Below are positions 1-5,393 of a DNA stretch of 5,393 nucleotides, piece after piece. Made by a program: the position numbers and the translations under genes. The DNA comes from Burkholderiaceae bacterium. Lineage in GTDB: Bacteria > Pseudomonadota > Gammaproteobacteria > Burkholderiales > Burkholderiaceae_C. The stretch spans positions 1-5,393 of the forward strand of contig JAGOBT010000264.1 of NCBI GenBank assembly GCA_017999135.1, in the 5' to 3' direction. The notes below the pieces were generated by a model that was not told the origin of the DNA, made no database searches, and saw nothing but the letters and a program-made list of their open reading frames with translations. Numbering within the stretch: position 1 is the stretch's first letter; every line of letters starts with the position of its first letter.

Positions 1-627
1 GTGGTGCTGGCTGATCGAGCCTTCGCCGGTGTCGTGCGCAAAGCCGCCGGCCTTGGCGCCGCCGTTCAGCGCCATGATGGCGTTGGCCGACAGCGCGCCG
101 AAGCTCATCGCCGAGATGTTGAACAGGCTGGCCGAGTACGGCCGCGTGCAGCGCGCCCCGCCGATGGGGGTGCGGAAGTCGTGGCTGGCCACGGTGCTGG
201 GCTGCAGGCTGTGGTTGATCCACTCGTGGCCCACGCCCTGCACGTCGCGCTGGGTGCCGAAGGGCCGCTTGTCGCTCTCGTTCTTGCTGCGCTGGTAGAC
301 CAGGCTGCGCTGCTCGCGGCTGAAGGGCACGGCCTCGCGGTCGCTTTCCAGGAAGTACTGGCGGATCTCGGGGCGGATCCACTCGAACAGGAAGCGCAGG
401 TGGCCGATCACCGGATAGTTGCGCAGCAGCGCATGGCGGGTCTGGCGCAGGTCGCTGATGCCCACGGCCAGGCCGGCGGCGCCGGCGGCCACCAGGGCCA
501 GCGGCCAGCTGCGGGCCGGCTGCACCAGCCACAGTGCCAGCCCGCCCGCCAGCAGCAGCGCGGCGGTGGCCAGCGTCAGGTAGCGCACCGGAAAGTACCG
601 GTCCAGGGTGATCAGCCAGTTGGGCAT
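1..627 (-). CDS. FMN-binding glutamate synthase family protein, N-terminal part (3' end beyond window)
   Basis: Reading the minus strand from the ATG at 627-625 gives 209 uninterrupted codons that run off the left edge, so the C-terminal part is missing. Residues about 14-36 and 42-57 are hydrophobic and look like two membrane segments. A linker follows, then the start of the FMN-binding (beta/alpha)8 domain of glutamate synthase: NISAMSFGALSANAIMALN at 170-188 and GGFAHDTGEGSISQHH at 194-209. Family members are usually a little over 500 residues, so about 40% is present. They lack the N-terminal glutaminase domain of true GltB, so ammonia release from glutamine is not expected here. The real reaction of these membrane-anchored stand-alone FMN domains is not well established. 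The start is chosen because the membrane segments begin directly after it; only a weak G-rich stretch precedes it. The gene is divergent from metX and shares its upstream region. Confidence 0.88.
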   Translation of the reverse strand, partial: MPNWLITLDRYFPVRYLTLATAALLLAGGLALWLVQPARSWPLALVAAGAAGLAVGISDLRQTRHALLRNYPVIGHLRFLFEWIRPEIRQYFLESDREAVPFSREQRSLVYQRSKNESDKRPFGTQRDVQGVGHEWINHSLQPSTVASHDFRTPIGGARCTRPYSASLFNISAMSFGALSANAIMALNGGAKAGGFAHDTGEGSISQHH

Positions 628-698
628 GGCCCCGATTGGACGCCGCAGCGCTTGGGGCGATCGGCCGAACAGCGCTGCCGCCCGGGCCCAATCCGCGC

Positions 699-707
699 TG
701 ATAGACT
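699..707 (+). promoter_or_regulatory. Candidate extended -10 promoter for the metXW leader
   Basis: The sequence TGATAGACT fits an extended -10 element (TGn followed by TAnnnT, four of six matches to TATAAT). No convincing -35 box lies 16-18 bases upstream, which is tolerable for extended -10 promoters. Its predicted start point, about 713-715, would fall right at the 5' strand of the riboswitch stem, giving a leader that starts with the aptamer. The position supports it more than the sequence does. Confidence 0.35.
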
Positions 708-714
708 GCAGGCC

Positions 715-763
715 AGCGCCGATTTGCTCCGGATTGCGGGCGCTTTAGAAATGCCGCTAAAAG
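715..763 (+). promoter_or_regulatory. SAM-II riboswitch aptamer upstream of metX
   Basis: The segment matches the SAM-II (metA motif) pseudoknot in order. Stem P1 is AGCGCC (715-720) with GGCGCT (739-744), six perfect pairs. The enclosed loop begins GATTT (721-725) and ends ATTGCG (733-738), carrying the conserved U-rich patch and UUGC of the family. The 3' tail TTAGAAATGCCGCTAAAAG (745-763) has the A-rich joiner and the hallmark GCTAAA (756-761). A pseudoknot P2 can form from CGG (730-732) with CCG (754-756) and ATT (733-735) with AAT (750-752), leaving G753 bulged. By family knowledge this RNA binds S-adenosylmethionine and represses methionine biosynthesis genes; the conserved uridines that contact SAM appear to be T724 and T735. 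It sits directly upstream of metX, the expected target. Recognition was by eye against remembered family sequences; no covariance model was run. Confidence 0.85.
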
Positions 764-829
764 TGTGACGCCCGACCCGGTGGACCGCTTGGCTTGCGGC
801 ACCGGGTTTTCTCATTGCAGACGTCACAC
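763..829 (+). other. Candidate long-range leader stem enclosing the terminator hairpin
   Basis: GTGTGACG (763-770) is a perfect 8-base reverse complement of CGTCACAC (822-829). The two arms flank the terminator-like hairpin almost symmetrically. The left arm starts at the last base of the aptamer and the right arm ends 18 bases before the metX ATG. Pairing would make a two-tier structure in the mature leader. Alternatively, the arms could be a widely spaced inverted repeat in DNA. Function is inferred only from position. Confidence 0.35.
775..813 (+). terminator. Intrinsic terminator-like hairpin in the metX leader
   Basis: ACCCGGTG (775-782) pairs perfectly with CACCGGGT (800-807). Inside it CCGC (785-788) pairs with GCGG (796-799) around the loop TTGGCTT, with GA (783-784) bulged. 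TTTTCTC (807-813) follows directly. This is the form of a rho-independent terminator, although the T-tract is short and interrupted. It lies between the SAM-II aptamer and the metX start, so it is a natural attenuator platform. It could instead be a structural element acting on translation. Confidence 0.6.
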
Positions 830-847
830 ACGCTTCCGCCACGCACC

Positions 848-1984
848 ATGGGCGCCCTCGGCCACGTCACTCCCCAGACCCGGCGCTTCGACGCGCCACT
901 GCCGCTGCGCAGCGGTGCGCAGCTGGCCGGCTACGAGCTGGTCTACGAGACCTACGGCACGCTGAACGCCGCGCGCAGCAATGCGGTGCTGGTGTGCCAT
1001 GCGCTCAATGCCAGCCACCATGTGGCCGGCACCTATGCCGGGCAGGACAAGAGCGAAGGCTGGTGGGACAACCTGGTGGGCCCCGGCAAGCCGCTGGACA
1101 CCGACAAGTTCTTCGTCATCGGCATCAACAATCTGGGCTCGTGCTTCGGCTCCACCGGGCCGATGCAGGTCAATCCAGCCACCGGCCGGCCCTGGGGCGC
1201 CGACTTTCCGGTGGTGACGGTGGAAGACTGGGTCGACGCCCAGGCCCGCCTGCTGGACGCACTGGGCATTCAGCGCCTGGCCGCCGTGCTCGGTGGCAGC
1301 CTGGGCGGCATGCAGGCGCTGAGCTGGACGCTGCGCCACGGCGAGCGGGTGGGTGAATGCATCGCCGTGGCCACCGCACCCAACCTGTCGGCGCAGAACA
1401 TCGCCTTCAACGAGGTGGCCCGCCGCGCCATCATCACCGACCCCGATTTCCATGGCGGGCACTTCTATGCCCATGGGGTGGTGCCCGCGCGCGGCCTGCG
1501 GGTGGCGCGCATGATCGGCCACATCACCTACCTGTCCGATGATTCGATGGAGGCGAAGTTCGGCCGGCAGATGCGGGCCGCCGAACTGGGCTATTCCACC
1601 CAGGACATCGAGTTCCAGATCGAGAGCTACCTGCGCTACCAGGGCGACAAGTTCAGCACCTACTTCGACGCCAACACCTACCTGCTGATCACCCGCGCGC
1701 TCGACTACTTCGACCCCGCGTCGGCCCATGGCGGCAACCTGTCGGCGGCGTTTGCCGCGGCCAAGGGCCGGCGCTTCACCGTGGTGAGCTTCACCACCGA
1801 CTGGCGCTTCTCGCCGGCGCGCAGCCGCGAGATCGTCAAGGCCCTGGTCGACAACCGCATCGACGTGACCTATGCCGAGATCGCCGCGCCGCACGGGCAC
1901 GACGCCTTCCTGCTGGAAGACCCGCGTTACCACGGCGTGCTGCGCGCCACCTTCGAGCGCATTGCCAAGCAGGTGCAGGCATGA
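848..1984 (+). CDS. metX: Homoserine O-acyltransferase, probably succinyl-type
   Basis: A 378-residue cytoplasmic alpha/beta-hydrolase-fold acyltransferase that transfers an acyl group from CoA to homoserine, opening the methionine branch. The nucleophile Ser151 lies in [10 protein letters not shown], the catalytic Asp318 in TTDWRFSP and the catalytic His351 in HGHDAFLLE. Arg221, in [12 protein letters not shown], matches the substrate-binding Arg of the family. Arg two residues after the catalytic Asp (Arg320, in DWRFSP) is typical of the MetX forms annotated as succinyltransferases (MetXS), so succinyl-CoA is the likelier donor; this is family knowledge, not proof. The ATG at 848 is chosen because [12 protein letters not shown] then begins as in relatives. 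The reading frame is open further upstream, but only from a TTG (794) inside the leader hairpin. No Shine-Dalgarno sequence is visible before 848. The stop overlaps the metW start (ATGA), implying coupled translation. A SAM-II riboswitch precedes it. Confidence 0.95.
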   Translation: MGALGHVTPQTRRFDAPLPLRSGAQLAGYELVYETYGTLNAARSNAVLVCHALNASHHVAGTYAGQDKSEGWWDNLVGPGKPLDTDKFFVIGINNLGSCFGSTGPMQVNPATGRPWGADFPVVTVEDWVDAQARLLDALGIQRLAAVLGGSLGGMQALSWTLRHGERVGECIAVATAPNLSAQNIAFNEVARRAIITDPDFHGGHFYAHGVVPARGLRVARMIGHITYLSDDSMEAKFGRQMRAAELGYSTQDIEFQIESYLRYQGDKFSTYFDANTYLLITRALDYFDPASAHGGNLSAAFAAAKGRRFTVVSFTTDWRFSPARSREIVKALVDNRIDVTYAEIAAPHGHDAFLLEDPRYHGVLRATFERIAKQVQA

Positions 1985-2568
1985 GCGGCGTCACCACTGA
2001 AATGGAGCTGATCGCCGACCTGGTGCCGGCCGGCAGCCGCGTGCTCGACCTGGGCTGCGGCGACGGCGCCCTGCTGGCCCACTTGCAGCAGGCCAAGGGC
2101 TGCAGCGGCTACGGCGTGGAGATCGCCGACGAGAACGTGCTGGCCTGTGCGCAGCGTGGCGTCAACGTGGTGCAGCTGAACCTCGAAGAGGGCCTGGCGC
2201 TGTTCGACGACCACAGCTTCGACGTGGTGCTGCAGCTGCAGACCCTGCAGCACCTGCGCAACACCGAGAAGATGCTGCGCGAGACGGCCCGCGTGGGCCG
2301 CATCGGCATCGTCAGCTTCCCCAACTTCGCCCACTGGCCCAACCGGCTGAGCGTGGCGCAGGGCCGCATGCCGGTCACCCGCACGCTGCCCTACCAGTGG
2401 TACGACACGCCCAACATCCGCGTCGGCACCTTCGCCGACTTCGAAGTGCTGGCGCTGCGCAACGGCCTGCAGATCCTCGACAGCTTCGGCTTCCATGCCG
2501 GCCGCGCGGTGCGGCGCTGGCCCAACCTGCGCGCCAGCGTGGCGGTGTTCAAGATCGCCCGCGGCTGA
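1981..2568 (+). CDS. metW: MetW, methionine biosynthesis partner of MetX (class I methyltransferase fold)
   Basis: A 195-residue protein of the usual MetW length. Motif I of SAM-dependent methyltransferases, [12 protein letters not shown], is at residues 21-32. The MetW-type signatures SFPNFAHW (112-119) and WYDTPNIR (140-147) follow. It is a single Rossmann-like domain with no signal peptide or membrane segment, so cytoplasmic. By established knowledge metW is found next to metX in many proteobacteria and is needed for, or boosts, MetX activity in those that use succinyl-homoserine. A methyl-transfer substrate has not been settled. The start ATG overlaps the metX stop by four bases, with a purine-rich stretch just upstream inside metX; the two are clearly one transcription unit and so both fall under the SAM-II leader. 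The stop is followed 12 bases later by a second in-frame TGA. Confidence 0.95.
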   Translation: MSGVTTEMELIADLVPAGSRVLDLGCGDGALLAHLQQAKGCSGYGVEIADENVLACAQRGVNVVQLNLEEGLALFDDHSFDVVLQLQTLQHLRNTEKMLRETARVGRIGIVSFPNFAHWPNRLSVAQGRMPVTRTLPYQWYDTPNIRVGTFADFEVLALRNGLQILDSFGFHAGRAVRRWPNLRASVAVFKIARG

Positions 2569-2584
2569 TTCGTGCGCGGCTGAA

Positions 2585-2613
2585 GCACCACCCCGGGGCA
2601 AGCCCGCTGGTGC
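2585..2613 (+). terminator. GC-rich hairpin after metW, weak terminator candidate
   Basis: GCACCA (2585-2590) pairs with TGGTGC (2608-2613), and an inner GGG (2596-2598) can pair with CCC (2603-2605). No T-tract follows; the next bases are the palindromes GGCGCC (2616-2621) and GGCCGGCC (2622-2629). The hairpin may slow polymerase or mark the 3' end of the metXW transcript, but it is not a classic intrinsic terminator. The rest of this 97-base gap (2569-2665) shows no convincing promoter; TAGGCT at 2631-2636 is a poor -10 guess. Confidence 0.25.
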
Positions 2614-2665
2614 CGGGCGCCGGCCGGCCGTAGGCTCGTGACCCCATCTTTCCTGGAGCAACCCC

Positions 2666-3034
2666 ATGATCGCCTACGTCTGCCTCGGCACCAGCGACCT
2701 CGAACGCGCCACCGCCTACTACAACGCCCTGCTGGCCCCGATGGGCGGCAAGATGCTGATGGACTTCGGCCGTGGCCGCGCCTGGGGCACGGCGCCCAAC
2801 CAGCCGATGGTCAGCGTGATCCTGCCGTTCGACGGCCAACCGGCCCACCCCGGCAACGGCACCATGACCGCGCTGATGTGCGGCAGCAAGGCCGAGGTCG
2901 ACGCGCAGTACAAGCTGGCCATCGACCTGGGCGGCACCGACGAAGGCCCGGCCGGCCCGCGCGGTGACGGGTTCTACGCCGGCTACTTCCGCGATCTGGA
3001 CGGCAACAAGCTCTGCTTCTGCCACTTCGGGTGA
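2666..3034 (+). CDS. VOC-family (glyoxalase/bleomycin-resistance fold) protein
   Basis: A 122-residue protein with one complete vicinal-oxygen-chelate domain made of two beta-alpha-beta-beta-beta modules. The first module opens with YVCLGTSDLERATAYYNALL (4-23), and the second closes with FYAGYFRDLDGNKLCFCHFG (103-122). The DxDGN turn at 110-114 is typical. Classic metal-dependent members place His or Glu in the first strand and Glu after the DxDGN turn; here these positions hold Tyr4 and Cys117, so canonical metal chemistry is doubtful. The substrate is unknown; small VOC proteins range from lyases and dioxygenases to binding proteins. GGAG (2655-2658) lies seven bases before the ATG, which supports this start. 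The next gene starts one base after the stop, so this is likely the first gene of a three-gene unit. Confidence 0.88.
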   Translation: MIAYVCLGTSDLERATAYYNALLAPMGGKMLMDFGRGRAWGTAPNQPMVSVILPFDGQPAHPGNGTMTALMCGSKAEVDAQYKLAIDLGGTDEGPAGPRGDGFYAGYFRDLDGNKLCFCHFG

Positions 3035-3035
3035 C

Positions 3036-3899
3036 GTGACGGCGCAGCTGGTCACCGCCGACGGCCTGGCCCTGCACCTGCAGCCCGGCCCGCCGCCGGC
3101 GGGCGCGGTGCGCGGCACGGTCGTCGTCGTGCACGGCCTGGGCGAGCATGCCGGGCGCTATGCGCATGTGCTGGCGCACCTGGCCGCCCACGGCTGGGCC
3201 AGCCTGGCCTACGACCAGCGTGGCCACGGCCGTTCGCCCGGCCCGCGCGGCGGCGTGCCGCAGGCCGACAGCCTGCTGGCCGACCTGGGCGCGGTGCTGG
3301 CCCATGCCCGCGCCACGCGGCCCGGCCCGCTGGTGCTGCTGGGCCACAGCCTGGGCGGTCTGCTGGCCGGCCGCTATGTGGCCGAGGGCCTGGCGCATCC
3401 ACCGGCACCCTGGCGGCAGCCGGTGGATGCGCTGGTCATGTCGTCGCCCGCGCTCGACCCCGGCATGTCGGCGGTCCAGCAACTGCTGCTGGCCGTGGCC
3501 GCGCCGCTGGCGCCTGGCGTGGCGCTGGGCAACGGCCTGCAGCCGGCCTGGGTGTGCAGTGACCCGGCGGTGGTGGCCGCCTACGTGGCCGACCCGCTGG
3601 TGCACGACCGCGTCACGCCGCGGCTGGTGCGCTTCATCGTCGACGCCGGGCTGCTGGTGCGCCAGCGCGCGCCGCAGTGGGCCGTGCCCACCCTGCTGCT
3701 GTATGCCGGCGCCGACCGTTGCGTGGCGCCGCGTGGCAGTGCCGATTTCGCCGCAGCTGCGCCGCCGGCACACCTGCAGGCGCGGCGCTACGATGGCATG
3801 GCCCACGAGATCTTCAACGAGCCCGACCGGGCCCGCGTGCTGGCCGACCTGACCGACTGGCTGGCCCGCCTTCCGACCGCTGCAAGGAGCCCTGCATGA
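3036..3899 (+). CDS. Alpha/beta hydrolase, monoacylglycerol lipase/lysophospholipase-like
   Basis: A 287-residue serine hydrolase. The oxyanion-hole HG is at 33-34 in VVVVHGLGEHAGRYAHVL. The family signature YDQRGHGRSPGPRG is at 59-72, and the nucleophile Ser105 lies in GHSLGG. Asp227 (LLLYAGADRCVAP) and His257 (DGMAHEIFNEP) complete the triad. The HGxGEHxxRY and RGHGxSxGxRG motifs place it with PldB/monoglyceride-lipase-type enzymes (Hydrolase_4), which cleave single acyl esters of glycerol or lysophospholipids; the exact substrate is not readable. No signal peptide is seen, so it is probably cytoplasmic or loosely membrane-bound. The start is taken as the GTG at 3036, one base after the VOC stop. 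The frame is open back to 2964, but that part only shadows the VOC gene and gives low-complexity sequence. The stop overlaps the next gene by ATGA. Confidence 0.88.
   Translation: MTAQLVTADGLALHLQPGPPPAGAVRGTVVVVHGLGEHAGRYAHVLAHLAAHGWASLAYDQRGHGRSPGPRGGVPQADSLLADLGAVLAHARATRPGPLVLLGHSLGGLLAGRYVAEGLAHPPAPWRQPVDALVMSSPALDPGMSAVQQLLLAVAAPLAPGVALGNGLQPAWVCSDPAVVAAYVADPLVHDRVTPRLVRFIVDAGLLVRQRAPQWAVPTLLLYAGADRCVAPRGSADFAAAAPPAHLQARRYDGMAHEIFNEPDRARVLADLTDWLARLPTAARSPA
3884..3889 (+). promoter_or_regulatory. Shine-Dalgarno sequence fixing the M20 peptidase start
   Basis: AAGGAG, a strong anti-16S match, lies inside the end of the hydrolase gene, six bases before the ATG at 3896. It decides for that ATG over upstream starts in the same open frame (for example 3677), which would overlap the hydrolase by more than 200 bases. 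It is the clearest ribosome binding site in the window. Confidence 0.85.
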
Positions 3900-5371
3900 A
3901 CGCCCGCGACCCCCACATGCCCCTGCAAGCCGACGAGGCCGCCGCGTTGGGCGCCTTTGCCCGCCAGCGCTGGGACGATGCCATCGTGCCCGCGCTGACC
4001 GACTACATCGCCATCCCGGCCAAGAGCCCGATGTTCGACGCTGACTGGGCCGCCCACGGCCACATCGAGCGGGTGGTGCGTGACGCCGCGCAGTGGGTCG
4101 AGGCGCGCAAGGTGCCCGGCCTCACGCTGGAGGTGGTGCGTCTCCCCGGCCGCACGCCGGTGATCTTCTTCGAGATTCCCGGCACCAAGACGGGCAGCAC
4201 CGACACCGTCGTCGCCTACGGCCACCTCGACAAGCAGCCTGAATTCACCGGCTGGCGCAACGACCTGGGGCCGTGGACGCCCAAGTACGTCGACGGCCTG
4301 CTCTACGGCCGGGGTGGCGCCGACGACGGCTATGCCGTCTACGCCACCATCACCGCCGTCGAGGCGCTGAAGGCGCAGAACCTGCCGCACCCGCGCATCG
4401 TCGGCCTGATCGAAACCTGTGAAGAAAGTGGCTCGCACGACCTGCCGGCCTACCTGGACGTGCTGCGCGCGCGGCTGGGCAATGTCAGCCTGGTGGTGTG
4501 CCTGGATTCCGGCGCCGGCAACTACGACCAGCTGTGGCTGACCACCAGCCTGCGCGGCATGGTCTCGGGCGTGCTGAAGGTGGAGATCCTCACCGAGGGC
4601 GTGCATTCTGGCGACAGCTCGGGCGTGGTGCCCAGCAGCTTCCGCATCCTGCGCAACGTGCTCGACCGGCTGGAAGACTCGTCCACCGGCCGGCTGCTGC
4701 CCGAATTTTTCCACTGCCCGATCCCGGCCGACCGCGTCGCCCAGGTGCAGGACGCCGCCAAGATCCTGGGCGACCAGGCCTGGAAGACCTTCCCCTGGGC
4801 CTGCGGCGCCGACGGCACCGCCACCCTGCCCACGACGACGGACCCGGCCGAGGCGCTGCTGAACCGCCACTGGCGGCCCACGCTGTCGGTCACCGGGGTC
4901 GACGGCTTCCCCGACATGAAGAGCGCCGGCAATGTGCTGCGCCCGCACACGTCGTTCAAGCTCAGCCTGCGGCTGCCGCCGCTGGTGGACGGGCACCAGG
5001 CGTCGATCAAGCTCAAGGCGCTGCTGGAAGACAACGCCCCCTACAACGCCAAGGTCACCTTCCACCCCGACGGCCGCGCCGGCGCGCTCGGCGCCAATGG
5101 CTGGAACGCCCCCGGCCTGGCGCCCTGGCTCGCATCGGCGCTCGACACCGCATCACGCGCGCAGTTCGGCGCGCCGGTGGCCTACATCGGCCAGGGCGGC
5201 ACCATCCCGCTGATGAGCATGCTGCAGCAGGGCTTCCCGCAGGCGCAGATGATGGTCTGCGGTGTGCTGGGTCCGAAGAGCAATGCCCACGGGCCGAACG
5301 AGTTCCTGCATGTGCCCTACGCGCAGAAGCTCACCGCGGCGGTGGCGCAGGTGATCGCCGCGCACCCCTGA
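3896..5371 (+). CDS. M20-family metallopeptidase (ArgE/DapE/carnosinase-like)
   Basis: A 491-residue di-zinc peptidase of the M20 family, with a catalytic domain interrupted by a dimerisation domain. Expected metal ligands and catalytic residues are present: His110 and Asp112 in YGHLDKQP, the likely bridging Asp143 in LYGRGGADDGYA, Glu176-Glu177 in ETCEESGS (general base and ligand), Asp204 in CLDSGAG and His465 in NAHGPNEFL. His237 in GVHSGDSSGVVP belongs to the lid/dimerisation domain, which reaches substrate across the dimer in relatives. The length and the HxDxQP and GRGxxDD motifs resemble dipeptidases of the carnosinase/CNDP branch more than the shorter ArgE or DapE enzymes. It probably hydrolyses a dipeptide or N-acyl amino acid, but the substrate is unknown. 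No signal peptide is seen, so it is cytoplasmic. It overlaps the hydrolase stop by ATGA and is preceded by AAGGAG. No terminator is visible in the 22 bases left after its stop. Confidence 0.92.
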   Translation: MNARDPHMPLQADEAAALGAFARQRWDDAIVPALTDYIAIPAKSPMFDADWAAHGHIERVVRDAAQWVEARKVPGLTLEVVRLPGRTPVIFFEIPGTKTGSTDTVVAYGHLDKQPEFTGWRNDLGPWTPKYVDGLLYGRGGADDGYAVYATITAVEALKAQNLPHPRIVGLIETCEESGSHDLPAYLDVLRARLGNVSLVVCLDSGAGNYDQLWLTTSLRGMVSGVLKVEILTEGVHSGDSSGVVPSSFRILRNVLDRLEDSSTGRLLPEFFHCPIPADRVAQVQDAAKILGDQAWKTFPWACGADGTATLPTTTDPAEALLNRHWRPTLSVTGVDGFPDMKSAGNVLRPHTSFKLSLRLPPLVDGHQASIKLKALLEDNAPYNAKVTFHPDGRAGALGANGWNAPGLAPWLASALDTASRAQFGAPVAYIGQGGTIPLMSMLQQGFPQAQMMVCGVLGPKSNAHGPNEFLHVPYAQKLTAAVAQVIAAHP

Positions 5372-5393
5372 ACCAACGCGCGGCACACAGCAC

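Noticed and set aside
646..676. CAGCGCT repeated at 646-652 and 670-676 in the divergent promoter region, as a possible operator
   Set aside because: The core AGCGCT is a palindrome expected often by chance in such GC-rich DNA, two copies are too few, and no known regulator site is matched.
1..768. Long + strand open frame across the left edge
   Set aside because: It is antisense to the glutamate-synthase-family gene, gives low-complexity Ala/Gly/Gln/Arg-rich protein with no recognisable domain, and runs through the riboswitch.
715..829. SAH, SAM-I or SAM-V riboswitch as alternative identities of the metX leader
   Set aside because: P1, the U-rich loop and the GCTAAA tail fit SAM-II. A SAM-I four-way junction is absent, SAH aptamers normally precede ahcY, and the short P1 and loop do not fit the longer forms.
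794..847. TTG at 794 as the metX start, adding 18 residues
   Set aside because: The TTG lies in the loop of the leader hairpin, has no Shine-Dalgarno sequence, and the added residues do not look like MetX N-termini; the ATG at 848 fits the family.
824..1933. 369-codon minus-strand open frame opposite metX
   Set aside because: Its translation is rich in His, Gln, Val and Ala with no family motif, the usual mirror of a high-GC gene; metX on the other strand carries a complete catalytic triad.
3677..3895. N-terminal extension of the M20 peptidase
   Set aside because: It overlaps the hydrolase's coding end, including its catalytic His, in another frame and reads as an Arg/Ala-rich shadow; AAGGAG before 3896 fixes the start.
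3788..5065. 425-codon minus-strand open frame opposite the M20 peptidase
   Set aside because: It is a compositional shadow of the M20 gene with no recognisable motif or ribosome binding site; the + strand protein has all the metal ligands. The minus-strand frames at 1927-2667 and 2811-3806 were rejected for the same reason.
1..5393. CRISPR arrays, insertion sequences, tRNA or rRNA genes, prophage or defence genes
   Set aside because: No spaced direct repeats, transposase motifs, terminal inverted repeats or stable-RNA signatures are seen; composition is even throughout and the genes are housekeeping-type.

Overview
The window reads as chromosomal DNA of a high-GC (roughly 70% by eye) betaproteobacterium, most likely a Burkholderiales member of the Leptothrix/Rubrivivax/Ideonella kind. 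The grounds are the adjacent metX-metW pair, the codon use (strong G/C at third positions) and the style of the proteins. This placement is inference from recognised families, not from a search. Coding density is high, and all genes except the first lie on the + strand.

Layout. Positions 1-627 (minus strand) hold the first 209 codons of an FMN-binding glutamate-synthase-family protein with two N-terminal membrane segments; the rest runs off the left edge. Positions 628-847 are a divergent intergenic region and the most interesting part of the window. It holds a candidate extended -10 promoter (699-707), a well-supported SAM-II riboswitch aptamer (715-763) and a hairpin with a short T-tract that looks like an intrinsic terminator (775-813). 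metX (848-1984) and metW (1981-2568) follow, overlapping by ATGA. After a 97-base gap come a single-domain VOC (glyoxalase-fold) protein (2666-3034), a monoacylglycerol-lipase/lysophospholipase-like alpha/beta hydrolase (3036-3899) and an M20-family metallopeptidase (3896-5371). These three are packed with 1-base spacing and a second ATGA overlap, so they are probably co-transcribed. The last 22 bases hold nothing recognisable.

How the parts work together. MetX acylates homoserine, the committed step toward methionine and hence SAM. MetW, a class I methyltransferase-fold protein, is its usual partner. The aptamer just upstream would close a feedback loop: high SAM folds the pseudoknot and shuts off metXW. 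Alternative pairings between the aptamer's 3' strand and the terminator suggest, but do not prove, transcription attenuation. The VOC-hydrolase-M20 group has no visible functional link to methionine. The three families are recognisable, but their substrates cannot be read from the sequence.
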